Shown: one piece after another, positions 9,005 through 17,048 of the stretch | How positions within the stretch are numbered: position 1 is the first letter of the stretch | Layout: each line of letters opens with the position of its first letter | NCBI GenBank assembly: GCA_035534615.1 | Contig: DATLRO010000112.1 | Location: forward strand, 3,096 to 67,095 | Source of the DNA: JAGWRA01 sp035534615 | GTDB lineage: Bacteria; Acidobacteriota; Vicinamibacteria; Vicinamibacterales; CAVVIG01 | Direction: 5' to 3' | Length of the DNA stretch: 64,000 nucleotides | Program-made: the position numbers and the translations under genes | Notes under the pieces: model-generated | What the model was told of the DNA's origin: nothing | Seen by the model: the letters and a program-made list of their open reading frames with translations, nothing else | Databases searched by the model: none

Positions 9005-10702
9005 CTACGCGTTGCCGATCGCGAGGTTCGCCGTCTTGAGGAATTTGGGCGGCGTCCGATGCTTCGTCGCCTGCTCGAAGGCGTAGGCCAGCCGGATCAG
9101 CGTCGGCTCGCTCCAGGCGCGGCCGAAGAACGAGAGGCCGACGGGCAGGCCGAAATGGTAGCCGGCCGGCACGGTGATGTGGGGGTAGCCGGCGATCGCG
9201 GCGATGGCGGAGCTGCCGCCGAAGCCGTAGCCGCCGTTGACCAGATCGGTGAGCGACGCCGGCGCGCCGGTCGGGCAGACGAAGGCGTCCAGCTTGTACT
9301 TGTCCATCACCGCGTCGATCCCCTCGGTTCGCGAGAGCCGGCGGTCGCTGGCCAGCGCGTCGAGATATTCCTTGCTCGTCAGCGGGCCCCGCGCCTCCGC
9401 CGCGAGGAAGAGCTCCTGGCCGAAGTACGGCATCTCCTGGTCCTTGTGCTGATCGTTGAACGCGATGATGTCGGCCAGCGTGTGGACCGGGGCGGAAGGC
9501 CCGAGGGCGGCCAGATAGGCGTTGAGACCGGCCTTGAACTCGTACGACAGCACCAGCCCCTCGCCCTTGCCCAGATCGGCGAGCGTCGGAATGTCGGCCG
9601 GGTCGATGATCTCCGCCCCCAGCTTCTTCAGCGTGTCGAGCGCCGCCTCGACGATGCGGTCGGCGGCCGGACTGTAGCCGAACAGGTGCTGGCGCGGCAC
9701 GCCGAGCCGCGCCCCTTTGAGGCCGTTCGGATCGAGGAACTTGCGGTAATCGGTCAGGCTCTTGCCGGCGCTGGCGGCGGTCGCCGGGTCGGCCGGATCG
9801 ACCCCGGTCAGCGGCCCGAGCAGCGTGGCGACGTCGGCGACGGTGCGGCCCATCGGTCCGGCGGTGTCCTGCGTCTGCGAGATCGGGATGATGACCGACC
9901 GGCTCCACAGCCCGACGGTCGGCTTGAGGCCGACGACGCCGTTGGCGTTCGACGGGGACACGATCGAGCCGTTCGTCTCGGTGCCGATCGCCATCGCGCA
10001 GAGATTGGCCGACGTGGCGGCGCCGGACCCCGCGCTGGATCCGGACGGATTGCGATCGAGGGCGTACGGATTGGCGCACTGACCGCCGCGGCCGCTCCAG
10101 CCGCTCGACGAGTGCGTCGAGCGGTAGTTCGCCCATTCGCTCAGGTTGGCCTTGCCGAGAATGACGGCACCCGCCTCGCGCAGCTTCTGCGCGATGAAGG
10201 CATCCTTCGGGACGATCGACGTCGCCAGCGCGAGTGAGCCGGCCGCGGTCGGCATCTGGTCGGCCGTGCCGATGTTGTCCTTGATGATGACCGGGATGCC
10301 GTGCAGCGGGCCGCGCAGGTGGCCGGCGCGGCGCTCGGCATCCAGGCTGGCCGCGATGGCGTGGGCGTCGGGGTTGACCTCGATGAGGCTCCGCAGCATC
10401 GGGCCGGACTTGTCGACCTGATCGATCCGCGCGATGTACCGGTCGATCAGGGAACGGGTCGTGTCTTCGCCGGACGTCATCCGCTTCTGCAGATCGGCCA
10501 GCGTCATCTCCTCGAGCTCGAAACTGCCGGTCCCCGGTGACCCGGCCGCCGCCTGGTGCGGCGCCTCCGAAGGTTTGCCGCAGCCGGCGGCCGTCAGTGC
10601 GCCGGCTGCCGCGGCCAGGCCGATCGCGCCGGCCGCGCCGGTCTGCAGAAACGTCCGGCGTCCGATGCCGGTCCCGCCCCGTGCCTCGTCGTGCTCGCTC
10701 AT
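9005..10702 (-). CDS. Amidase-signature family protein, Tat-exported lipoprotein
   Basis: A 565-aa enzyme of the amidase-signature superfamily (Ser-cisSer-Lys hydrolases acting on carboxamides). A twin-arginine signal (RRTFLQ at residues 15-20) leads to a hydrophobic stretch ending in a lipobox-like AAGC (Cys41), so the folded protein is probably exported and lipid-anchored. The catalytic Lys lies in GIPVIIKDNIG, the Gly/Ser-rich signature in NPSGSSAGSGAATSANLCAM, and the nucleophile region in GTETNGSIVSPS. Substrate is unknown; exported relatives are annotated as amidases or glutamyl-tRNA amidotransferase-like only by similarity. A second, Sec-exported homologue lies at 60112-61845. Confidence 0.88.
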   Translation of the reverse strand: MSEHDEARGGTGIGRRTFLQTGAAGAIGLAAAAGALTAAGCGKPSEAPHQAAAGSPGTGSFELEEMTLADLQKRMTSGEDTTRSLIDRYIARIDQVDKSGPMLRSLIEVNPDAHAIAASLDAERRAGHLRGPLHGIPVIIKDNIGTADQMPTAAGSLALATSIVPKDAFIAQKLREAGAVILGKANLSEWANYRSTHSSSGWSGRGGQCANPYALDRNPSGSSAGSGAATSANLCAMAIGTETNGSIVSPSNANGVVGLKPTVGLWSRSVIIPISQTQDTAGPMGRTVADVATLLGPLTGVDPADPATAASAGKSLTDYRKFLDPNGLKGARLGVPRQHLFGYSPAADRIVEAALDTLKKLGAEIIDPADIPTLADLGKGEGLVLSYEFKAGLNAYLAALGPSAPVHTLADIIAFNDQHKDQEMPYFGQELFLAAEARGPLTSKEYLDALASDRRLSRTEGIDAVMDKYKLDAFVCPTGAPASLTDLVNGGYGFGGSSAIAAIAGYPHITVPAGYHFGLPVGLSFFGRAWSEPTLIRLAYAFEQATKHRTPPKFLKTANLAIGNA

Positions 10703-10753
10703 GGTCCCGTCCTTTCTCGCAGAGAAGCCTCACCGGTACACCGGTCGTGGCGC

Positions 10754-10782
10754 ATTGTAATGTGTCCGGGCCGCCGGATGAA
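10754..10782 (-). promoter_or_regulatory. Candidate promoter of the Tat-exported amidase
   Basis: Read leftward: TTCATC (10782-10777), a 17-bp spacer and TACAAT (10759-10754). The -10 box is good and the -35 weak. It would give a leader of about 45 nt carrying a Shine-Dalgarno-like AAGGACGG before the ATG at 10702. Confidence 0.4.
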
Positions 10783-11122
10783 GGCGCGCGGCAGGCCGCC
10801 GGCCGGGCTGGGGGCCGCCTGGCGCCTGTTGATGAGCTGGATGTCGCCGTGGCCGCTCAGCCGGCGCCGGCAGCGCGCCCGCCTGAGGACACACGAACCT
10901 GGCTGGAGGTGGAATGGAATATCAGGCCTGGCGTGGGGAGGTCACGCCAAGCCTGGGGAGACCCGGTGGCACAGCACCGGGCGTGCACGTCACTTGCTAT
11001 GGGCCCCAGCGTAGCGGCGCACGATGACGCGCGTGTGACCGGCTGGTTACGTGCGGGTTAAATCCGGGTCTGCCGGCCGGCCGGCCATCCCGCCGCTCGT
11101 GAAATCCCGCGCGCGGGGACAC
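10783..11122. other. Gene-free stretch with two tandem hairpins
   Basis: No credible gene is seen between the amidase promoter and the cytochrome stop codon. Two adjacent inverted repeats stand out: an 11-bp stem with one mismatch (10925-10935 with 10943-10953) and a perfect CCCGGTG/CACCGGG stem (10962-10968 with 10975-10981). They may terminate transcription or form a small structured RNA; neither is followed by a T run. Confidence 0.35.
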
Positions 11123-11893
11123 CTACGGCTGGAGGCCGAGCTGCTCACGCAACGCGACGGCGCGTCTCAGCGCCACGCCGAGCCGTTCGGTCGACTGGTT
11201 GAAGACGAAGCGGTGCGCTTCGTTGATCGCCTCGATGAGCGGGACCTCGGCCTGTCGATAGGTCTCCTCGAGGCTGGCCCTGGCGTCCCGGCTGCGGATC
11301 CGCCTGATGGCCCGCTGCTCCGCGTTCAGGAGCGTTCGGACGGAGGCGATGCCGCTGAGCATGGCGGCGGCCTGAACCGGGTATTCCGGATGACCCGCCG
11401 GCCTGCCGGCGGCGTGGCAGTGTGCGCAGGTGCGCCGGAGCGCGTCGGGCGACAGGAGCTGCGCCGCGACACTGCCGTGGCAGGTGGAGCAGGTGGGCGC
11501 CTCGGCGCGTTCGGCCGTCTGGAGCAGGGCGTAGTGGCGGCTCTTCTGGAACGCCACGAACGGTCCGCTGTGGCACGCGCCGCAGGTCGCCGCGAGATGG
11601 CGGCGATTGGTCGGGCTCGACGGCTGATCGCTGCCGACGACCCCCTGGTGCGCCCGGAGCATGTCGGCCGTCCCGGGATTCCCGCCGTGGCACTTCTCGC
11701 ACCCGACGCCGTTGCGGCCGTGCGGCGAATGCTGCCAGCGTTCGACGTGCTCGGAGTCGGGGGCCCCGGGCGCGGTCTGATGGCAGCCGGCGCACAGGTC
11801 CGTCTGTGCGGCTGCCGGCGCCGCGATCGTGAGTACCGCCAGCGCGACGATCGACCCGAGCACCGTGGCGGCACGGCCGGCGATTCGAAGCAT
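11123..11893 (-). CDS. Exported five-heme c-type cytochrome
   Basis: A 256-aa periplasmic protein with a Sec signal peptide (residues 1-30, ending PAAAQ). It carries five CxxCH heme-binding motifs at residues 34-38, 65-69, 104-108, 135-139 and 156-160; additional His residues (QHSPH, SRHY, RAHQ) could serve as distal ligands. The C-terminal 90 residues are helical and heme-free (RRIRSRDARASLEETYRQAE). It belongs to the multiheme cytochrome c3/NrfH-like group. It is transcribed divergently from the hydrogenase operon, so a role in passing electrons from H2 oxidation to another acceptor is plausible, but that is inference from position. Start 11893 is chosen because the signal peptide begins there. 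Confidence 0.85.
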   Translation of the reverse strand: MLRIAGRAATVLGSIVALAVLTIAAPAAAQTDLCAGCHQTAPGAPDSEHVERWQHSPHGRNGVGCEKCHGGNPGTADMLRAHQGVVGSDQPSSPTNRRHLAATCGACHSGPFVAFQKSRHYALLQTAERAEAPTCSTCHGSVAAQLLSPDALRRTCAHCHAAGRPAGHPEYPVQAAAMLSGIASVRTLLNAEQRAIRRIRSRDARASLEETYRQAEVPLIEAINEAHRFVFNQSTERLGVALRRAVALREQLGLQP

Positions 11894-11938
11894 GGATGTC
11901 CGGGGCCTCCCCTGGAGAGGTGCGCACGACGCTCCGCG

Positions 11939-11947
11939 ATCGTAACA
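11939..11947 (-). promoter_or_regulatory. Extended -10 element upstream of the multiheme cytochrome
   Basis: Read leftward: TGT followed by TACGAT, an extended -10 pattern, 45 bp before the ATG. No matching -35 hexamer is present. Confidence 0.3.
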
Positions 11948-12523
11948 CAGGCGTTCGGGCGGATCGGCCGGCCGCGGCCGGCGTGCGCCGCTGGTGACGC
12001 GCACGCGCCGGCCGGCGCCGAGGGCGATGACGGCGGGCGCCGGTGCACGTTCCGTGCAGGCGATCGCCGGTCGTGCGCGGCCGCGCCGAATGACGACGTC
12101 TTTCGCTCCTCGTTGCGAAACCGACTGTTTCACGGAGATTCAGCCGCGTCGCGCGGGAAGTGCGCCGCGGCCCGCCGGCGTGCCGTGTCGCGCGTGCGCC
12201 GCATCGGGGTTGCCCCGATACCCACGCTCTGCCGTGGCGCTCAGAATCAGTGAGATTACGGCCCTCGATCAGGGTGCCGGTCCGAAGTGCTGCCGCGCGC
12301 GCCTGCGCTTCGCGCAGGTGCGGCGAGCGCGACCGCCGGATGGCGGCCTCTGTCCCGACGCCGAAGGGGTGACCCGCATGTTCGCGTCCGATCGCGTTGA
12401 CGGACCATCGAGCGTGACGTCGAGTCGCCCGCCGATCACCGCTCCCGCCCCGTTCACCGCCGCCTCTTCCCGCGCGCCGTCGCGTCGGCGCGCGTCCGGA
12501 TCCTTTCCGCAGCCGAGGTGCGT
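11948..12523. other. Long divergent regulatory gap between the cytochrome and the hydrogenase operon
   Basis: This region of nearly 600 bp has no gene I can support. It contains a perfect 7-bp hairpin ATCGGGG/CCCCGAT (12203-12219) and GC-rich repeats. I found neither a clear sigma70 promoter nor a sigma54 -24/-12 element for the hydrogenase operon. The length suggests a regulated promoter or a long leader. Confidence 0.4.
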
Positions 12524-13633
12524 ATGTCCATGAACGCCGATTCGCTCCCCGAGGCGCTGTCTCTGCGAGGTATCTCGCGCCGGAAGTTCATCGAGTTCTG
12601 CAGCATGATGGTCGGCATGCTGGCGCTGCCCCCGCGGTATCTCGATCGGGTCGTGTACGCGCTCGAGCAGACGCGCAAGCCCGTGATGGTCTGGCTGGAA
12701 TTCCAGGACTGCGCGGGCAACACCGAGTCGATGCTGCGGTCGACCGATCCGCCGATCGCCGACATCGTGCTCGATCTGCTGTCGCTCGAATACCACGAGA
12801 CGCTGATGGCGGCGGCCGGCCACCAGGCCGAAGGGGCGCTGGAACGGGTGGTCCGGGAAGAGAAAGGCAAGTACATCGCCGTCGTGGAGGGATCGATTCC
12901 GACCGCCGACGGCGGCGTCTACTGCACCATCGGCGGACGGACCGCGCTCGACATCGCGCGTGAAGTCTGCACGAACTCGGCGCTGAACATCGCGGTCGGC
13001 GCCTGCGCGTGGGACGGCGGGATTCCCTACGCGAAGCCGAATCCGACCGGCGCGCGGGGCCTGCAGGACGCCGTGCCGGGCGTCAAGGCGATCAACCTGG
13101 GCGGCTGCCCGCACAACCCGGCGAACACCGCGGCCGTGCTGGTGCATTACCTCACGTTCGGGGAAGCGCCGGCGCTCGATCAGTACAACCGCCCGTTGTT
13201 CGCCTACGGGCAGATCATTCACGACCAGTGCGAGCGGCGGGCGCACTACGACGCCGGCCAGTTCGTCGAGGAGTGGGGTGACGAGGGACACCGGAAGGGC
13301 TGGTGCCTCTACAAGATGGGCTGCAAGGGGCCGGAAGCGACCTTCAACTGCCCGACCGTCCGGTGGAACGGCGGCACGAGCTGGCCGGTGAAGGCGGGGC
13401 ACGGGTGCATCGCGTGCGCGTCGTATCACTTCTGGGACACGAAGTCGCCGTTCTACAAGCGGCTGCCCGACGTGCCCGGCTTCGGTGTCGACACGACGGC
13501 CAAGAAAGTGGGCTGGGTTGCGGTCGGCGCGGTGGCGGGGCTGACGGCCGCCCACGCGGTCGGGAGCGCCGTCCGGAGCAAGGTGAGCGAGCACAAGGAC
13601 GCCGGCGGCGGATCCACGCCGACGAAATCGTAG
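12524..13633 (+). CDS. hyaA: [NiFe]-hydrogenase small subunit, membrane-anchored uptake type
   Basis: A 369-aa iron-sulfur subunit. The Tat signal is SRRKFIEF (residues 18-25). By spacing to E. coli HyaA the ligands are: proximal cluster C63, C161 and C195; distal cluster H233, C236, C261, C267; medial cluster C276, C295, C298, all with family spacing. The second proximal cysteine is replaced by Asn66 (motif QDCAGNTES), and the two extra cysteines of O2-tolerant group 1d enzymes are absent (Gly65 and Gly166). A C-terminal helix (about 329-350) anchors the protein in the membrane. It passes electrons from the large subunit to the cytochrome b. GAGG 5 nt before the ATG at 12524 supports that start; GTG 12518 and ATG 12530 are alternatives. 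First gene of the operon. Confidence 0.93.
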   Translation: MSMNADSLPEALSLRGISRRKFIEFCSMMVGMLALPPRYLDRVVYALEQTRKPVMVWLEFQDCAGNTESMLRSTDPPIADIVLDLLSLEYHETLMAAAGHQAEGALERVVREEKGKYIAVVEGSIPTADGGVYCTIGGRTALDIAREVCTNSALNIAVGACAWDGGIPYAKPNPTGARGLQDAVPGVKAINLGGCPHNPANTAAVLVHYLTFGEAPALDQYNRPLFAYGQIIHDQCERRAHYDAGQFVEEWGDEGHRKGWCLYKMGCKGPEATFNCPTVRWNGGTSWPVKAGHGCIACASYHFWDTKSPFYKRLPDVPGFGVDTTAKKVGWVAVGAVAGLTAAHAVGSAVRSKVSEHKDAGGGSTPTKS

Positions 13634-13643
13634 GAGGACCGCC

Positions 13644-15353
13644 ATGGCACGCATCGTCGTCGATCCCGTGACGCGCATTGAAGGGCACCTGCGGATCGAG
13701 GCGCAGGTGGACGGGGGCCAGGTGAGCGACGCCTGGAGCTCCGGCACGATGTTCCGGGGAATCGAGCTCATCCTGCGCGGCCGCGATCCCCGGGAGGCCT
13801 GGCTCTGGACGCAGCGGATCTGCGCGGTCTGCACGATGGTGCACGCGCTCGCCTCCGTCCGGGCGGTCGAGGACGCGCTCGGCATCGAGGTCCCGGACAA
13901 CGCGCGCATCATCCGCAACATCATCTCGGCGACGCAGCTGATTCACGACCACGTCATCCACTTCTACCATCTGCACGCGCTCGACTGGGTCGACGTGACG
14001 CAGGCGCTGAAGGCCGACCCGGCGAAGACGTCGCAGCTCGCCGAATCGATCTCGCCCTGGCCGAAGTCGAGCCGCACCTACTTCCAGGCGGTCCAGGACC
14101 GCGTGAAGGCGCTCGTCGACAGCAAGCAGCTCAGCCTGTTCACCGGCGGCTACTGGGGCCACCCGGCGTACCACCTGCCGCCGGAGGCCAACCTGATGGC
14201 GGTCGCGCATTACCTCGAGGCGCTGACGTGGCAGCGCGAGTTCATCCGCATTCACGCGGTGCTCGGGGGCAAGAACCCGAACCTGCAGACCTTCCTCGTG
14301 GGCGGCATGGCGACGGCGCTCGACCCGAACGAGCCGATGGCGCCGATCAACCCCGAGCGGCTCGACTTCATGGTGCAGGTCGCCCGGAGCGCCAAGACGT
14401 TCGTCGAGCAGGTCTATCTGCCGGACGTGCTGGCGATCGCCGGGTTCTACCGCGAGTGGTTCAGCCTCGGCGACGGCCCGGGCAACTTTCTGAGCTACGG
14501 GCTCTACCCGATGGGCGGGGTGCACGACACGGCGCGGTTCCTCCTCCCGCGCGGCATCATCCTCAACCGCGATCTGGCGCACGTCCACCCGGTCGACCCG
14601 AACGACGTCACCGAGTACGTGACGCACTCCTGGTACGAGTATTCGAACGGCGACCAGGCGGCACGCCATCCGTTCGACGGCGAGACGAACCCGAAGTACA
14701 CGGGACCGACGCCCCCGTACCAGCAACTCGACGTCGACCAGAAGTACTCGTGGCTGAAATCGCCGCGCTACCAGGATCAGCCGATGGAGGTCGGGCCGCT
14801 GGCGCGCATGCTGGTCGCCTACGCGTCCGGCAACACCGAAGTGAAGACGCTGGTCGACGCCACGCTGGCGAAGCTGAACGCGCCGCTGGCGGCCCTGTTC
14901 TCCACCCTCGGCCGCGTGGCGGCGCGGGCGCTCGAGACGCAGATGACGGTGAACCACCTCGAGGGGTGGTTCGAACAGCTCCGGCAGAACATGTACTCGG
15001 GCAACCTGCGCGTCCACAACGGCGAGAAGTGGGATCCGGCGACCTGGCCGAAGACGGCCCGCGGCTGGGGGTTCTTCGAGGCGCCCCGCGGCGCGCTGGG
15101 CCACTGGGTCGAGATCGAGGATCAGGCGATCAAGAACTACCAGTGCGTCGTCCCGACGACCTGGAACGCCGGGCCGCGGGATTCGAAGGGGCAGCGCGGC
15201 CCGTACGAGACGGCGCTGCTGAAGACGCCGATCGCCGACCCGACGCGCCCGCTCGAGATCCTGAGGACGGTGCACTCCTTCGATCCCTGCCTGGCGTGCG
15301 CCGTGCACGTGGTGGACGCGCGCGGACGCACGTATGCCAGGCGGCAGAGCTGA
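13644..15353 (+). CDS. hyaB: [NiFe]-hydrogenase large subunit
   Basis: A 569-aa catalytic subunit that oxidises H2 at a NiFe(CN)2CO centre in the periplasm. The four Ni ligands are C60 and C63 (RICAVCTMVHALAS, with Ala where most relatives have Gly) and C549 and C552 (HSFDPCLACAVH). The peptide after His555 (14 residues, from VVDARGR) is the tail removed by the maturation protease after Ni insertion, which also fits co-export with the Tat-bearing small subunit. The VDPVTRIEGH opening is conserved. AGGAGG overlaps the stop codon of the small-subunit gene 10 bp upstream, indicating tight coupling. Confidence 0.95.
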   Translation: MARIVVDPVTRIEGHLRIEAQVDGGQVSDAWSSGTMFRGIELILRGRDPREAWLWTQRICAVCTMVHALASVRAVEDALGIEVPDNARIIRNIISATQLIHDHVIHFYHLHALDWVDVTQALKADPAKTSQLAESISPWPKSSRTYFQAVQDRVKALVDSKQLSLFTGGYWGHPAYHLPPEANLMAVAHYLEALTWQREFIRIHAVLGGKNPNLQTFLVGGMATALDPNEPMAPINPERLDFMVQVARSAKTFVEQVYLPDVLAIAGFYREWFSLGDGPGNFLSYGLYPMGGVHDTARFLLPRGIILNRDLAHVHPVDPNDVTEYVTHSWYEYSNGDQAARHPFDGETNPKYTGPTPPYQQLDVDQKYSWLKSPRYQDQPMEVGPLARMLVAYASGNTEVKTLVDATLAKLNAPLAALFSTLGRVAARALETQMTVNHLEGWFEQLRQNMYSGNLRVHNGEKWDPATWPKTARGWGFFEAPRGALGHWVEIEDQAIKNYQCVVPTTWNAGPRDSKGQRGPYETALLKTPIADPTRPLEILRTVHSFDPCLACAVHVVDARGRTYARRQS

Positions 15354-15367
15354 AGGGAGCGACAGCC

Positions 15368-16153
15368 ATGAGCGCAAGAGCTGATTCGGCGAACGCGGCC
15401 GCGCCTTCCCTCGCCGGCGACGCGGACGTGGTCCGTGTCTACGTGTGGGAGGCGCCGGTGCGGATCGCCCACTGGGTGATCGTCCTCGCGATCCTGGTGC
15501 TCAGTTTCACCGGCTACTACATGTACGACCCGTTCTTCATCTCCCGCGGCAGCGGGCAGTTCCTGATGGGGACGATGCGGTTCATCCACGAGGTGACCGC
15601 GTTCGTCTTCATCGCCGCCTGCCTCGTGCGCGGCTACTGGTTCTTCAAGGGCAACCGCTGGGCGCACTGGCGTACGTTCGTGCCGTACCGGCCCTGGCAG
15701 TGGCGCGGGTTCTGGAACCAGCTCCAGTACTACCTCTTCGTCCGCCGCCGCCCGAACAGCCAGGTCGGACACAATCCCCTGGCCGCGGTGACCTACCTGG
15801 CGGTGTACGCGCTCATGGTGGTCGAGATCCTCACCGGCCTGGCGCTGTTCAACTACGTGCTCGGGCTGGACCCCGGGCTGCTGCGGTTCTCGATCGGCTG
15901 GCTGTCGTCGCTCGTGGACATCCAGTATCTGCGCGAGATCCACTTCCTGATCATGTTCGTGTTCCTCGCGTTCCTGATCCATCATGTGTACAGCGCGGTG
16001 CTGATCGACATCGAGGAGCGCAGCGGGCTGGTGGGCGGCATGTTCTCCGGCTACAAGTTCTTCCCTTCCGCCTTCGTCGCGGCAGATCCGGCGCGCCGCC
16101 CGCACGAGGAGCAGAGACCGGCGGTGCCCGCGGGGCAGCCGCGCAAGACGTAG
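15368..16153 (+). CDS. hyaC: Ni/Fe-hydrogenase b-type cytochrome subunit
   Basis: A 261-aa integral membrane diheme cytochrome b that takes electrons from the small subunit and reduces quinone. Four helices carry histidines where the family has heme ligands: IAHWVI (His35), RFIHEVTAF (His74), and a pair in the fourth helix (REIHFLIMFVFLAFLIHHVY). The WEAPVRIAHW opening and the C-terminal EERSGLVGGMFSGYKF segment are typical. It follows the large subunit by 14 bp with GGGAG upstream of the ATG. This makes the enzyme a quinone-linked uptake hydrogenase. Confidence 0.93.
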   Translation: MSARADSANAAAPSLAGDADVVRVYVWEAPVRIAHWVIVLAILVLSFTGYYMYDPFFISRGSGQFLMGTMRFIHEVTAFVFIAACLVRGYWFFKGNRWAHWRTFVPYRPWQWRGFWNQLQYYLFVRRRPNSQVGHNPLAAVTYLAVYALMVVEILTGLALFNYVLGLDPGLLRFSIGWLSSLVDIQYLREIHFLIMFVFLAFLIHHVYSAVLIDIEERSGLVGGMFSGYKFFPSAFVAADPARRPHEEQRPAVPAGQPRKT

Positions 16154-16163
16154 GAGCGGATCC

Positions 16164-16724
16164 GTGATCACCGTGGTCGGAGTCGGCAATCTCGTCCGGT
16201 CGGACGACGGCCTGGGCATCCAGGCGCTCTGGCGGCTGCAGCGGGACCCGCGCGTGCCGGACGGCATCGCGTTCATCGACGGCAGCACCCGCGGGATCGA
16301 GCTGGTCGACGACACCGCCGAGGCGGAGTGCGTGCTGGTGCTCGACGCGATCGACGTCGACGCGACGCCCGGCACGCTCGTCAGCATGAGCGGCGAGGAG
16401 CTGTCGCGGCTGCCGGGCGGCTGGACCGTGCATCACCTCGGCGTGGTCGACTGGATGACCGCGCTGCTGATGCTGACCGGGCGGCTGCCCGAGGTGCGCG
16501 TGCTCGGGCTGCAGCCGGCCGAAACCGGCTGGGGGACGACGTTGTCGGCCGCCCTGCAGACGGGGCTCGACGCGTTGATCGACGCCGCCGTCGACCAGCT
16601 GCGCGCCTGGGCCGTCCGGGACGCGGGTGCGGGCGGTGACCTGCGCCCGCGCGGACTGGCGGCACCGATCGAGGCCGGTCCGCCCGCGTGTCATGGCGGC
16701 CGGATCGGCGCCGGCGAGGAGTGA
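16164..16724 (+). CDS. hyaD: Hydrogenase maturation endopeptidase (HyaD/HybD family)
   Basis: A 186-aa protease that cleaves the C-terminal tail of the large subunit once Ni is inserted. Metal-sensing residues correspond to Asp15 (VGNLVRSDDGLG, aligning with HybD Glu16), the Asp of VLDAID, and a His in HHLGVVDW. Asp instead of Glu at the first position is a known variation in related proteases. The C-terminal 35 residues are a non-conserved extension. The GTG start at 16164 is preceded by AGGAG and lies 10 bp after the cytochrome b stop. Confidence 0.88.
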   Translation: MITVVGVGNLVRSDDGLGIQALWRLQRDPRVPDGIAFIDGSTRGIELVDDTAEAECVLVLDAIDVDATPGTLVSMSGEELSRLPGGWTVHHLGVVDWMTALLMLTGRLPEVRVLGLQPAETGWGTTLSAALQTGLDALIDAAVDQLRAWAVRDAGAGGDLRPRGLAAPIEAGPPACHGGRIGAGEE

Positions 16725-16727
16725 ACC

Positions 16728-16997
16728 ATGTGTCTTGCGATTCCGGGGAAGATTCTCGACGAGCAGGTGAGCAACGGCATCCGTTCCGGCCGCGTGCAGT
16801 TCGGCGGCATCACCCGTGAGGCCTGCCTGGATTTCGTGCCGGAGGCGTCGGTCGGCGACTACGTGCTCGTGCACGTCGGCTTCGCGATCAGCCGCGTCGA
16901 CCGGGAGGAGGCGGAGCGGACCTACGCGCTGCTGGCGTCGATGGGGATGCTCGAGGAAGAGCTGGCGCAGCCGGACGACCCTGCCGGCGGGCGCTGA
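16728..16997 (+). CDS. hypC: Hydrogenase assembly chaperone HypC
   Basis: An 89-aa HypC/HupF-type chaperone. It begins MCLAIPGKI; the N-terminal Cys2 is the residue that holds the Fe(CN)2CO unit together with HypD and binds the immature large subunit. The DYVLVHVGFAISRVDREEAE segment is the family's second signature. It starts 3 bp after the protease gene. Only one HypC copy is present in the operon. Confidence 0.95.
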   Translation: MCLAIPGKILDEQVSNGIRSGRVQFGGITREACLDFVPEASVGDYVLVHVGFAISRVDREEAERTYALLASMGMLEEELAQPDDPAGGR

Positions 16998-17048
16998 CGT
17001 CCGGTCCGCCCGGGAGACGTCGGGCGGTGGAGGTCCGTGAGGCCGATC

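Noticed and set aside
10925..10981. tRNA or known riboswitch in the tandem hairpins
   Set aside because: No cloverleaf, anticodon stem or conserved riboswitch core can be drawn from the sequence.
12524..15353. Classifying the hydrogenase as O2-tolerant group 1d
   Set aside because: The two supernumerary cysteines around the proximal cluster are missing (Gly65, Gly166), so the diagnostic feature is absent.
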